From: Mesotaenium endlicherianum | Lineage: Eukaryota; Streptophyta; Zygnematophyceae; Zygnematales; Mesotaeniaceae | Assembly: GCA_009602735.1 (NCBI GenBank) | Contig: WELA01003469.1 | Span: 325,311 to 389,310, forward strand | Length of the DNA stretch: 64,000 bases | Direction: 5' to 3' | Shown here: in pieces, positions 11,762 to 21,833 of the stretch | Layout of the letters: each line of letters starts with the position of its first letter | How positions within the stretch are numbered: the first letter of the stretch is position 1 | Position numbers and translations under genes: made by a program | Notes under the pieces: model-generated | Told to the model about the DNA's origin: nothing | Databases searched by the model: none | Seen by the model: the letters and a program-made list of their open reading frames with translations, nothing else

Positions 11762-13462
11762 TTAAGGGGTTGTTCCTGGGGCTTCAGGATCAGGAGACGG
11801 AGATCTGGACCTAGATCTGGACAGCCCTCTAGGTCTGTCAGCTGGCCTTCTAAAGAACCCTGTTTGCTCTAAAGTTGGCCCTCGAGGAGAACGGAGGATG
11901 GTGGCCTGCTCTTCAACCACTTGGGTGTTGATTCCCACATAGACAGGCATTCCAGTAGGATGCTGAAATACATTGGCTAGAGGTACATGCCCCTGAGCGG
12001 AGGGGGAGGCTGGCATACCTCTGGCCCACCCGCGTGTCCCTCTTCTGGCACCCCTGTCCTCTGGGGATTTCTGTCTGTGTCTGCTGCCCAGTACAGTCAG
12101 ATCAGCTTCTTCCCCTGCTTGGGCAGGTGGGCTGGGGGAGCGAGCGCGGGGTCCAGTTGTCGCCATAACGGGGATCACATTCCACACACCTGATCGTGGT
12201 TCTTTAGGAAGTGCCACTGCCTGTCCCTGGGTATCCTGAGTACCTGCTGCTGATGCTTCTCCTCTGCCTTGTTCTTCTTCCTCATCCTCCTCATCCTCCT
12301 CCTCGGAGAGAGTAGGGGTCTCGTCCACTAAGTCGTCCTGCTCCCTAGTAGACATGGAGTAGTCTACCGACCTCCCTTTCTTAGGGCGCGCTGGAGGTTG
12401 CTTGGCCTTCAGCCTACTGATATCTATCCGGCCTGCATTCTTTGCCCATTTGACAAAGGCATGCTTTCCCTTAGAGAAGTACTCTCTTCCCCTCCTCCTA
12501 TGTTCCTTGGTCTCTGCATTCATATTGCTCAGGCATCCATTCAGCCTGGGGTCCCAAGGGGCAATGTGAGGTGGTAGGATGAGATAGCCGTCTAGGCCAT
12601 AGTGGAAGTCATCCGGTTGGGCTCGGTCACACTCCTGCTTCTTATTTGTGACGGTCATCCACCTCCAGTCTGTTGGCTGCTGGTAGTACTGGGGTCCGTG
12701 CTCAGCCTTCCTCAGTTTACACGGGAACCAGTGGGGAGAGAACATCTGCTGTCCTGCTTCCCTGGCCAAGTACTCCCAGCTCCTTCTCTCAACTTCATTG
12801 TAAGCTGGCAGGAGTGTGAGGTAGAATACCGTATCCTTAAAGCTATCGGGCCGCATGCTCACCATCCGGATGAGTCTCTGATCTCCCACTATTCCCGGTA
12901 TGGGGACCGGCTTGTCCTCTGAATCATCTGCGAGATACCGGGCCTGCTCTGCTGTATAGCCCACCATCTTAGCATAATCTTCGTAAAGGACCACGCCGGT
13001 GTGTGTCTCGATGTACCTGTCCAGTGCTGTAGCTCCTTCCTTCTGTAGCAGTGTTGTCTGTTCCAGCCTGTTGATCTCCTGGGCTGCCAGCAATGCTTCC
13101 TTCAGGTTATCGAAGTTTTGGCCACCCACCACAGTATACCTGTAAGTGGCCAAGCTCTTCTGTCTGTCCGCTTCAATCTTTTTTCTTTTCTCCTCTTCTG
13201 CCGCTGCCGCTTCTTCTTGCTGTTTCTTCTGTCTCTCCTCCTCAGCCTTCCTGAGGTTTTCCGCTTCCTGATCCTTCTTCCTCTGTGCCTCTTCTGCCGC
13301 CTCTTGTTGTTTGCGGACCCTTTCTTGTTCTCTCCTGGTGAGGGACGTCGCCGCCAGCTCCTTCTGGTATTGCTCCATTGTCCTCCTGGCTTCTTCTGCC
13401 TTGCGCTTTCTGTCCTCCTTTTGTGTGGTGGGCGCCATCCTGCACATGTAACCAGGGCACAA
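11762..13462 (-). CDS. element B third ORF, unknown function, downstream of pol
   Basis: This 566-codon frame lies between pol and the 3' LTR, where env or accessory genes sit in some LTR elements. I do not recognise its family. Residues about 10-105 are Lys/Glu/Arg/Gln-rich and should form a long coiled coil. About 105-345 looks globular (YRYTVVGG, DSFKDTVFY, YNEVERRSWEYLARE, QPTDWRWMTV). Then come a basic segment, an acidic run (SEEEDEEDEEEE), a motif GHVPLANVFQHP...MPVYV, and an SR-rich tail (SRSRSRSPSPD). There is no signal peptide or membrane segment, so it is not a classical envelope gene. A homologue exists in element C (21834-23678), so the ORF belongs to the family. The first Met is tentative; an internal Met at residue 8 is possible. 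Confidence 0.85.
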   Translation of the reverse strand: MCPGYMCRMAPTTQKEDRKRKAEEARRTMEQYQKELAATSLTRREQERVRKQQEAAEEAQRKKDQEAENLRKAEEERQKKQQEEAAAAEEEKRKKIEADRQKSLATYRYTVVGGQNFDNLKEALLAAQEINRLEQTTLLQKEGATALDRYIETHTGVVLYEDYAKMVGYTAEQARYLADDSEDKPVPIPGIVGDQRLIRMVSMRPDSFKDTVFYLTLLPAYNEVERRSWEYLAREAGQQMFSPHWFPCKLRKAEHGPQYYQQPTDWRWMTVTNKKQECDRAQPDDFHYGLDGYLILPPHIAPWDPRLNGCLSNMNAETKEHRRRGREYFSKGKHAFVKWAKNAGRIDISRLKAKQPPARPKKGRSVDYSMSTREQDDLVDETPTLSEEEDEEDEEEEQGRGEASAAGTQDTQGQAVALPKEPRSGVWNVIPVMATTGPRARSPSPPAQAGEEADLTVLGSRHRQKSPEDRGARRGTRGWARGMPASPSAQGHVPLANVFQHPTGMPVYVGINTQVVEEQATILRSPRGPTLEQTGFFRRPADRPRGLSRSRSRSPSPDPEAPGTTP

Positions 13463-13703
13463 GTTAGTAGGATATGGACCTTTGTCATAGGGATTGCAGG
13501 AAGTATGTTAGTATTAGTATAGTGGCTTCGCTGCTGTTTACCTTACACGATGATTGCTAAAAGTTGACGTAGTTGCGATGCGCTACACATAAACGTATGA
13601 GTGTGTTTTTATCGCTCTCGCTCACTAACTGTCATATATTTTCCCCTCCAACTTAAATGGAGACAGGACCGCCTGTCATCTTCCGTGTCAACTGAAATGA
13701 CAG

Positions 13704-16700
13704 TTATGGAGGGACTCCAGGGGCCCGGAGGTGGAACCGTTTCAACGCCCCTTTGGCATTGGTCAAGTGGTCTTTAAACTCCCAAGTGTCCCCCGAGGCA
13801 TCGTAACCCTTCCATCGGATGAGGCACTTCATGACATATTTAGACGATCGACGGACCGAGCGAGCGTCTAAAATCTCATCGACTTCATATTCCTCAGGGT
13901 CGCCGTCCCGGACAGCGGGGACCGGTCCCGGTTGGACAGGGAACCGACCTGTGAACAGTGTATCACCTTTGATGTACGGTTCCAGGAAGGAGACATTAAA
14001 GACCGGGTGCCCCTTGTATTCAGCTGACATGTTCAGTTTGTAAGCATTCTGACCGACACGACGGACCACCGAATATGGACCGACCCAGACAGGGCCAAGC
14101 TTTTTCTTGACCACACCAGGGAGGTACAGGTGCTGAGAATGCAGTTTGACTAAATCCCCCTTGGAAAATGTCAGTTCCCGACGGTGTTGATTAGCGTATT
14201 TTTGTTGGTTTTCTTGGGCCGTGTGCAAGTTTCGTTGGACTTCTGACAGGGTGTCAGCAAACTCCTGAGTTAACTGGAGGGAGACCGGGTTGTCAATCCC
14301 TTCAGGGTGAGTTAAAGATTCCCCTAGCACATCTAGAGGAGACTTAGGGACTCTACCCAGGCTGAGTTCAAAAGGAGTTTTGCCCGTTGACGCGTGCACC
14401 GCACTGTTGACCGCAAACTGAATTTGAGGCAACAGGTCATCCCAATTATCTTGTTTTTGGTTAATATATGCTCTCAGCACCTCCTGCAGAACTCGGTTAG
14501 TTCTTTCAGTCTGCCCATCAGTCTGAGGGTGGTTTGCTGTGCTGAGCAGCTGTTTGACTCCCATTAACCCCATTAAAGCTCTCCAGAACTTAGAGGTGAA
14601 TTTTGAGTCTCTGTCTGAGATGATATTAGAAGGGAGCCCATGTTGGCATACTACATGGTTGTAAAACTGTCTCGCTGTTTCGAGTGCAGTCACTTTGACA
14701 GTTGTGGGGATAAAAATGACCATTTTTGTCAGTTTATCCACGACTACCAGTATTGAATCATGCCCGTTGGCAGTTCTTGGTAGTGAGACCACCCAGTCCA
14801 TGGATATAGTTTCCCAGCGTCCCGCTGGGATGGGTAGCGGTTGCAAGAGACCTCCGGGTGGTGTGTGCCGAGACTTATTTCTCTGACACTGGTCACAGGA
14901 CTTGACATATTTCAAGACCTCCCGGGGTAACCCCTCCCAATGATAATGTTTTGCCAGTTTGCCAACAGTTTTGGCCTGCCCCAAATGTCCACCCAGGAGA
15001 CTGTCATGAGCTTGACTCAGTAAGAGAGACCTTATTTCCAAATTATTAGGAATGACCAGCTTCAGCCTGCCTGAAGTGGTTTCAGTCACCCAGACCCCTC
15101 CCTTGAGCTTATACCCGAGTGCGGTAGCACGACACATACCAGTAGTGGGGCTGGGCTCAAATGTTGGGTCAGAAAGGTAGGCTTTCCTAAGTTGTTCAAG
15201 GAAGGACTTTTTCACCTTTAGTGAAGTGAGTGCACACAGGACTTTATCTACAGTATGCTGACTAAAGTTCCTTTCTTGCAAGTCAGGTCTTCTAGAGAGT
15301 GCATCAGCAGGATTCAACTTCCCTGGTTTGTAGTCGATCTGGACTTGGAACTGCTCCAGCATCTGGCTCCAGCGGTTCTCCCTCCTCGACAGCTTGGACT
15401 TCTTCTGAAAGTGGGTCAGAGCTAGATGATCTGTAATCACCTTAAAAGCTTTACCATGTAAGTATGCTCTCCACTGTTTGAGTACATGAATGATAGCTAG
15501 CAGCTCTTTATCATGCACTGAGTAATTAATCTCCGCTGGATTAAATTTCATAGACTCATACAACACAGGATGCCACTCCTGCCGTACCTTACCATCCTTT
15601 GTGGTTTTGTCAGCAGGCTGCAACAAAATAGCACCCATGGCAAAATCAGAGGCATCAGTAACCACCTGCACCGGTTTGCTGGGGTCATACACGGCTAGCA
15701 CTGGGGCAGAACAAAGGGCATCTTTAAGGGTCTGGAAGGCAGCCTGCTGCTCTTCCCCCCACACATACCCGATGTCTTTCTTAGTAAGGTCAGTCAGTTT
15801 ACTGGCCTTTGTGGAATAATTCTCAATAAATCTCCTATAGTAGTTAGCCAACCCGAGGAAGGATCTAACTTCAGAGACAGACTGTGGTACTGGCCAGTCC
15901 CTTATGGTCTGGACTTTCTTAGGATCCACACTGATGCCCTCTTTACTGACAACGTGGCCTAAGAATTCAATACTTTCCTTAAAGAAATCACACTTGCTCA
16001 TTTTAGCATACAAGTGATTTTTCCGCAGAGTGTCCAGCACTTTCTTTAAGTGTTCAGTGTGCTGAGCTTCATCTTTAGAGAAAATTAAAATATCATCCAG
16101 GAAAACTTGCACAAACTTATCCAAATAAGGTCTGAAAATGTCATTCATAGCACCCATAAAGGTAGCAGGAGCATTAGTCAGTCCAAATGGCATCACGTTG
16201 AACTCATAGTGTCCATAACGTGTGCGGAAAGCAGTCTTGTGTTCATCCCCCTCAGCAATTCTGATTTGATGATAACCACTCTTGAGATCTATCTTACTGA
16301 ACACCTTAGCGCCAGACAGGGTATCAAGCAAGTCCTCGATTCTGGGTAAAGCATACTTGTTCTTTACTGTAATTCTGTTCAGGGCTCTGTAATCCACACA
16401 CATCCGCATACTGCCATCCTTTTTCTTAACAAATAGGATAGGTGCGCCGTACGGTGATTTACTGGGAGAAATGTAACCATTTTCCTCCAGCTCTGCAATC
16501 TGTGTTTTCAACTCCTCACTCTCCAAATAAGACAAGCCATACGTGCGTTGCCAGGGTGGCTGGCTACCAGGTAATAAATCAATCCTATGATCTACTTCCC
16601 GCTTAGGGGGTAGTCCTGGAGGCATATTAAACACATCCGTGTACTGAGCAACAATGTTTGCAGCAGTAGGGTGTTCCGGAGGGTGTACCTTTTTCTCAAC

Positions 16701-17420
16701 CACTTCTTCAGGTTGAGGAGGTACCTCTCTTAGCAGCAGACAGAACATTCTGTCTTCCTTCTGGTTCCAGCTTTTGACGAACTCCATTGCATTCAGCAAC
16801 TTGCATCCTTCTGGAAGCCTCTTCTTTTCCTTCATTTGCCATCCACACAGGACAAGAGGAAGAGCACTGGTGGGTGCCAAGTCAGTCTGCCCATCACTGG
16901 CTCCTCTCACTTTAACTGTACCTCTGCTCCAACACACTTCAGCTTGATGTCTATTAAGCCAGGACCTGCCTAGCACGAGATCATAAAAGCCAGTGTTGAG
17001 TACCTCAAATGTAAGCGTTTCAGTTAGAACTGCAATGCCAGAACCTAACTGGACCTCAATAGGCTTGGTTATAACTCCTCCCGGGATACTTGAGGCATCT
17101 CCAAGGAATATTTTTCTATTCCCTTGGGTGACAGTAGGCAGCCTTAGCCGCTTAACTAAGTCCTTGTGGATAAAAGTATGTGACGCCCCTCCGTCAACAA
17201 ATGCCCTCACCTTCCTACCTGCAATCATGCAATGCAGTAGGATAGGGGGGACTGTCTTTTCCTGACTTTCGCATTGTTCTCCTGACGTAGCAAAGAAATG
17301 TTGGACATCAGGTGGAACAAGAGCATCCAGAGTGTGCACTCTCTGGACGTCTATATTGCTGATGGTCTCCTTTATCTGGTTGTCAGGCATGCATAGTGAA
17401 TCCAGTTCAGCAGGACCCAT
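13704..17420 (-). CDS. element B pol polyprotein (PR-RT-RH-IN-chromodomain)
   Basis: This 1238-codon frame holds, in order: aspartic protease ([12 protein letters not shown], about residues 75-85); reverse transcriptase (MCVDYRALN and FLDDILIF); RNase H ([14 protein letters not shown] and the DALSRRPD end); integrase with an HHCC-type head (GGHLGQAKT...CDQCQRNKS) and DDE core ([28 protein letters not shown]); and a C-terminal chromodomain-like segment ([10 protein letters not shown]...[13 protein letters not shown]...TWEF). The order and chromodomain mark a Ty3/gypsy chromovirus. Upstream gag ends at 17489. Such elements make Pol as a Gag-Pol fusion or by frameshift or readthrough, so the first Met shown is only the ORF start. 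Confidence 0.93.
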   Translation of the reverse strand: MGPAELDSLCMPDNQIKETISNIDVQRVHTLDALVPPDVQHFFATSGEQCESQEKTVPPILLHCMIAGRKVRAFVDGGASHTFIHKDLVKRLRLPTVTQGNRKIFLGDASSIPGGVITKPIEVQLGSGIAVLTETLTFEVLNTGFYDLVLGRSWLNRHQAEVCWSRGTVKVRGASDGQTDLAPTSALPLVLCGWQMKEKKRLPEGCKLLNAMEFVKSWNQKEDRMFCLLLREVPPQPEEVVEKKVHPPEHPTAANIVAQYTDVFNMPPGLPPKREVDHRIDLLPGSQPPWQRTYGLSYLESEELKTQIAELEENGYISPSKSPYGAPILFVKKKDGSMRMCVDYRALNRITVKNKYALPRIEDLLDTLSGAKVFSKIDLKSGYHQIRIAEGDEHKTAFRTRYGHYEFNVMPFGLTNAPATFMGAMNDIFRPYLDKFVQVFLDDILIFSKDEAQHTEHLKKVLDTLRKNHLYAKMSKCDFFKESIEFLGHVVSKEGISVDPKKVQTIRDWPVPQSVSEVRSFLGLANYYRRFIENYSTKASKLTDLTKKDIGYVWGEEQQAAFQTLKDALCSAPVLAVYDPSKPVQVVTDASDFAMGAILLQPADKTTKDGKVRQEWHPVLYESMKFNPAEINYSVHDKELLAIIHVLKQWRAYLHGKAFKVITDHLALTHFQKKSKLSRRENRWSQMLEQFQVQIDYKPGKLNPADALSRRPDLQERNFSQHTVDKVLCALTSLKVKKSFLEQLRKAYLSDPTFEPSPTTGMCRATALGYKLKGGVWVTETTSGRLKLVIPNNLEIRSLLLSQAHDSLLGGHLGQAKTVGKLAKHYHWEGLPREVLKYVKSCDQCQRNKSRHTPPGGLLQPLPIPAGRWETISMDWVVSLPRTANGHDSILVVVDKLTKMVIFIPTTVKVTALETARQFYNHVVCQHGLPSNIISDRDSKFTSKFWRALMGLMGVKQLLSTANHPQTDGQTERTNRVLQEVLRAYINQKQDNWDDLLPQIQFAVNSAVHASTGKTPFELSLGRVPKSPLDVLGESLTHPEGIDNPVSLQLTQEFADTLSEVQRNLHTAQENQQKYANQHRRELTFSKGDLVKLHSQHLYLPGVVKKKLGPVWVGPYSVVRRVGQNAYKLNMSAEYKGHPVFNVSFLEPYIKGDTLFTGRFPVQPGPVPAVRDGDPEEYEVDEILDARSVRRSSKYVMKCLIRWKGYDASGDTWEFKDHLTNAKGALKRFHLRAPGVPP

Positions 17421-17488
17421 AATACCTGCTACGAGGGCAGCTAGTGACGACTCACTATCTCTAGCATCCTCACAGTCAGTAGACTGGA

Positions 17489-18967
17489 TTACTGACTGTT
17501 GCTGTCTTTTAAAGGCTGGTCTTTTCTCTCGACCTTAGGCAGGTGCTTGACCGGACACTGTTCTCTGTAGTGGCCTTTCTGCTGACAATGGTAGCAAGTA
17601 GATTTTGCTGAGGCTGGTCTCGGCTTAGTCCTACCACCACCCCTTCCATAGCCACCTCGAGAGGGACCACCTCTACCTCTAGACTGAATAGCATTGTACT
17701 CATACTCATATTCATCACCCTGATTATCCTCAGCCTGGTCTCCTTCAACTGCATTGTAGGAACCGTGGGGCTTTTTGACAATCTTAGACACCAAAGCGTT
17801 ACTCTGGCGCTTGTGATTGAACTGCTGCTGATCCCAGGCGTCAGCATCCTGGATCAAGTCAGCCAGTTTCTCATACTTTTTCTCAGCAAAATGACCAGAG
17901 ACCTCGGATTTCAAGCCATACCTGAAGTATGCTATCCTATACCGTTCTGGCAAATCAGGCTGCTTCATCATGTTCTCTTGGAACTTTTGAGCAAACTCAG
18001 CAACTGAAGTGGTCTGCTTCAGTGTCAGGGAGATCATCGCATAGATAGCTTTCTCCTGCTGGTTGATGACATCAAACTTCTCATGCAACTTCTCGACAAA
18101 CTCTACCCACGTAGGGTCACCGAGTTGCCGAGCCTTACGCTCTTCCTTCCAGTAAAGCCACCAGTCTGCGGCACTGCCTTTCAGTAGCGCACCGGTGTGC
18201 CTGACCTTCTCGTAATCTTGCAGTTCTGGGTAGTTCTCCAGCCACTGCTCAACATCCGCGAGAAACTTGATCAGGTAATATTTTCTGTTTCCCTCAGGAT
18301 CATAGTCCTGGGGAGGTTTCGGCTTGGGCTTACTAGGCCCTCGGCCACCACCACTAGTGGTGTGAGACCCCAGTTGGTCTCTGTCCCGGAGTAGGGACAT
18401 TATGATTCTTTTGTCCTCCTGCTGGGACTGATACATGGTCGCCATTTGCGACTGCATCTGAACGAACAATGCTCCCAAGTCTACATTTTGGGGTGGTAGA
18501 TTAGCAAATGCAGCAGCAGCATTGGCATCTACTCGCTGAGTAGTGTCCTCAACAATCCCTCTTGCTCCTGCAGCAGCAATTCCTGCCGCATTCAGCCGGT
18601 CACGTATTTGACCTAGGGGTACATTGAGTTGTACGGCAGGAGGTGGGTTCAGAACATTGGCCCTTGATGCCATAAGTTCTTCAACAGTGCGCTCGTCAGC
18701 TGGCTGTCCTTCCCTCCTTTGTATATCTTCAGCGGCCTTTGCTACTTGTTCAGCTTCTAGTCTGGCTATCTCCTCCTCAGCTTGCTGAGCTGCGACTGAG
18801 GCAATAGCAGCTGCCTCATCTGCAGCCTCCCTAGCTGCAGTATCCGCTACTGCTTCCGAATAGGTACGGTTTCCCGCTACATGGCTTTCCGCCTGGTTTT
18901 CGACATTCTCGTTATCCTGGTTCTCCATGTCTCGGGAGTTGCTAGTTTGAGACCTTGTCCTTACCAT
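17489..18967 (-). CDS. element B gag
   Basis: This 492-codon structural protein begins [15 protein letters not shown], about 35 bases inside the 5' LTR and primer site. Residues about 45-95 are Ala/Glu-rich and probably helical. The middle part ([23 protein letters not shown]..., [42 protein letters not shown]) has the retrotransposon gag capsid layout. An RG-rich stretch and one CCHC zinc knuckle ([14 protein letters not shown]) follow near the C-terminus. It packages the element RNA. Element C carries a close relative, and D and F carry N-terminal pieces. Confidence 0.93.
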   Translation of the reverse strand: MVRTRSQTSNSRDMENQDNENVENQAESHVAGNRTYSEAVADTAAREAADEAAAIASVAAQQAEEEIARLEAEQVAKAAEDIQRREGQPADERTVEELMASRANVLNPPPAVQLNVPLGQIRDRLNAAGIAAAGARGIVEDTTQRVDANAAAAFANLPPQNVDLGALFVQMQSQMATMYQSQQEDKRIIMSLLRDRDQLGSHTTSGGGRGPSKPKPKPPQDYDPEGNRKYYLIKFLADVEQWLENYPELQDYEKVRHTGALLKGSAADWWLYWKEERKARQLGDPTWVEFVEKLHEKFDVINQQEKAIYAMISLTLKQTTSVAEFAQKFQENMMKQPDLPERYRIAYFRYGLKSEVSGHFAEKKYEKLADLIQDADAWDQQQFNHKRQSNALVSKIVKKPHGSYNAVEGDQAEDNQGDEYEYEYNAIQSRGRGGPSRGGYGRGGGRTKPRPASAKSTCYHCQQKGHYREQCPVKHLPKVERKDQPLKDSNSQ

Positions 18968-18988
18968 ACAAAGAAGACTGTGATAACT

Positions 18989-19000
18989 GCTCCGATACCA
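18989..19000 (-). other. element B primer-binding site
   Basis: Minus-strand TGGTATCGGAGC lies one base after the 5' LTR. It is a Met-tRNA-type primer sequence. Confidence 0.75.
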
Positions 19001-19001
19001 C

Positions 19002-19746
19002 TGAAATGAATCGACTTACCAAATAGGCGATTAACAATTAATAAAGATCTTTATATCAGCAAGTAATCTTTATGGTATTTCCGTTAACTAGTTAAACGGC
19101 AAAGGACAATACACTAGCAGGGAATAATACTCGTAAGTCAAATGCGAGTAAACTAGCATCAATGATGCAAATCAGTAAACTCATACATAAGCAAGGTTAG
19201 AAGACAGTGCGTATCAATGGCTTCTCGCCTTGGATTCAGAGTTCTCTCAGTAAGCTGTACAAGAGAGTTGGCCTCGTTTCCGAATGCCGAACTCGAGAGC
19301 AATGCCTAGCATATGTACATGGAATGAGTTTACTGTTCAACGGTCAGTGCGATGGCACCGCCTACCCGGGAGTTAACCACGTTGGTAGGACCTCGGTTAA
19401 CCAAATCCACCGCCATCTCCCATCATCCCGAATAGCCATCCATCGTGGGGATGTCATCTGGCCATTCATCTAGCAGGTGGTGCTTAAATGCATATCAAGG
19501 CAGTTCGCTGCTACCGAGCACGGAAGTCAGCTGGCTGTCAAAGAATGTGTCAGCAAGCTGACTTAAGTTGACTTTAGCCTGCTGCTTTTGGCCGAGTCAT
19601 TAAACTGATAATTATGTAAAGTCCAGCAGGCTGATTATTAACTAAAGTTCAGCAGACTGACTACTAACTAGAGTTCAGCAGGCTGAACTAAATTAACTAT
19701 TATATTTAAAGGAATATTATATCTACTAATATACTGATTCATTACA
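19002..19746 (-). repeat. element B 5' LTR (right)
   Basis: This 745-bp repeat is near-identical to 10930-11648. It is longer because a short AGTTCAGCAG-containing unit near 19640-19690 is present one extra time. It is followed by the target duplication TTTCA. Confidence 0.92.
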
Positions 19747-19756
19747 TTTCACTAGA

Positions 19757-20603
19757 AGTCACCCTTGTTCAATATATCTTCCAGTGACTGTGTTGGATGT
19801 ATAGTGCACTTGAACTTGAGAATCTCAGCTACACTGTATGAGAAAACTTTACATGCAATGTTACGAGCAATACATACCAACGAGGATGAATTCTACAAGC
19901 TTTTGAAAGAAAAGGTGAAGGCATCAATACCTGAAGAGGCTGTGAAGGCCTTGAAGAAAGGCGAGAAGAGAAACAGGGCAGCCAAACCAAGCTTCATTGG
20001 ACGGGAGTGCCACCGCCTCCTTTAGCACTTTGTTGAGCTGGCATAGTGTGTAATCTGTAACCTGCCTGATGATGCAGAATAGCTACAAGCCATGTTAGAA
20101 ACATGGGATGCTTGTGGAGTGTGCTCGGTTGTCCTTATGGAGCCGATATCTGCACTAGACACGGGTGACAAGAGAGAAGCTAAAGGTTCTCTTGTGGAGG
20201 CCCTTGCTGAAGGCTTTGAGGACAAGTTTGTAGTAGCTGGCGCAGCAGACCACGTTACAGAGTACATGCACATATTGAAGTACCACGTAGGAGATATAAT
20301 TAAGAGACATGGGGACCTAGATCAATTTAGTGGGGAAGGTATAGAGGCATTTCATTGATGGAGGAAATCAGCCAAGACCAACAAGAGGAAGGTGATGGTG
20401 GACGCTACAAGACGAGTGTATAGCAAAGGGGAGAATAGGCCACACAATACATCAAGAGAGTGGGAAGAGAGCTCTATCTACCATCATAGAGCTACCATTG
20501 AGTAGAAATGAAAGACAAAAGAGAAGGTGGTGTCCATCGACGAGAGCTGGCACCAATTGCATAGAAGACATAATTGGAGATGTAGAGTGGGTAGGGTACA
20601 TGC
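19757..20603 (+). pseudogene. transposase-like gene, 3' part, displaced by A and B
   Basis: With A, B and their target duplications left out, the frame open up to 4075 continues here. It reads SPLFNISSSDCVGC, then IVHLNLRISATLYEKTLHAM, in the place where relatives of this family carry a D.LHL.LRI..L segment. Coding-like sequence runs to 20025, and again at 20092-20358 in another frame (MLETWDACGVCSV...), and fades by about 20600, where LTR F begins. Lys/Glu-rich helical sequence dominates. It is unlikely to be functional: stops and frame changes lie between the segments and 15 kb of other elements split it. The third acidic catalytic residue of a DDE enzyme cannot be assigned with confidence. 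Confidence 0.5.
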
Positions 20604-21104
20604 TGTAACAAATCAGTATATTGAGTAGATATAGTATTCATTTACATATAATAGTTGAGTAAGTTCAGTTTACTGAACTTTAGTTAATATTTAGTCTGCT
20701 CGATGTTTAATACATAGTTTAATGACTCAGTCGGGAGCAGCAGGCTGAAGTCAACTCAGGTCAGCTTGCTGACTTAGGTCAGCTTCCTGACACATTCTTT
20801 GACAGTCAGTTGATTGCCGTACTCGGTAGCAGCAAATTGCCTAGTTATGCATCTAAGTGTGGTGTGCTAGATGAATGGCCAGATGGAACTCTTAAAGGTG
20901 GATGGCGATTCGGGATGATGGAAAACGGCTGTGGATTTGGTTAGCCGAAGTCCTACCGACGACGTTAACTCTCGGGTAGGCGGTGCCATCGCACTTGCCG
21001 TTGAACAGTAACCTCATTCCATGTACATATGCTAGGTATTGCCCTCGAGTTCGGCTCTTGTGTGGCTTATTGAGATATATTTGAATTCAAGGCGAAAAGC
21101 CATG
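20604..21104 (+). repeat. element F 5' LTR, first part (split by C)
   Basis: This is an LTR of the B/C family in opposite orientation (starts TGTAACAAATCAGTATATT). It stops within the LTR at GCGAAAAGCCATG, exactly where element C begins, and resumes at 27471. Confidence 0.85.
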
Positions 21105-21822
21105 TGAAATGAATTGACTTACCAAATAGGCGATTCACAATTAATGAAGATCTTTATATCAGCAAGAAATCTTTATGGCATTTTCTGTTAATTGATTAAA
21201 CAGCAAAAGAAAACATACTAGCAGTGGACAATACTCGCAAGTCAAATGGAAGTAAACTAGCATCAATAATGCAATCAGTAAACTCACACATAAGCAAGGC
21301 TAGAAGATAGTGCATACCAATGGCTTCTCGCCTTGGATTCAAATCTCTCTCCGTAAGCTGTACAAGAGAGTTGGCCTCGTTTTTGAATGCCGAACTCGAG
21401 AGCCATACCCAGCATATGTACATGCAATGAGTTTACTATTCAACGGCCAGTGCGATGGCACCGCCTACCCGGAAGTTAACCATGTGGATAGGACCTCGGT
21501 TAACCAAATCCACCGCCACATTCCATCATCCCGAATCGCCATCCATCCTTAGAATGTCATCTGGCCATTCATCTAGCACACCACACTTAGATGCATATCT
21601 AGGCAGTTCGCTGCTACCGAGTACGGAAGTCAGCTGGCTGTCAAAGAATGTGTCAGCAAGCTGACCTAAGTTGACTTCAGCCTGCTGCTCCCGACTGAGT
21701 CATTAAACTGATTATTTATAAGGTCTAGCAGACTCAATATTAACTAAAGTTTAGCAGGCTGAACTTATTTAACTATAATATTTGAATGAATATAACATCT
21801 ACCAATATACTGATTCATTACA
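21105..21822 (-). repeat. element C 3' LTR (left)
   Basis: This 718-bp repeat has TGAAATGAATT...GATTCATTACA ends and is homologous to the element B LTRs. Confidence 0.9.
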
Positions 21823-21833
21823 ATCCCTCCAAT

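Larger units (their letters stand above)
10930..19746 (-). mobile_element. LTR retrotransposon B, Ty3/gypsy chromovirus with a third ORF, looks whole
   Basis: LTRs at 10930-11648 and 19002-19746 flank gag, pol and an extra ORF, all on the minus strand. The target-site duplication is exact: TTTCA at 10925-10929 and 19747-19751. The primer site TGGTATCGGAGC lies at 18989-19000 (minus) and a polypurine tract complement (ATCCCTCC) at 11649-11656. LTR divergence looks like 2-3 % plus one short internal duplication in the right copy, the lowest of the paired elements here, so B is the youngest. All three long frames are open, so the copy looks nearly or fully whole. It sits in the last bases of element A's right LTR. 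Confidence 0.93.

Noticed and set aside
11762-13462. Third ORF of element B as an envelope gene
   Set aside because: It has no signal peptide, no hydrophobic membrane segment and few cysteines; a coiled coil, acidic run and SR tail do not fit an envelope protein.
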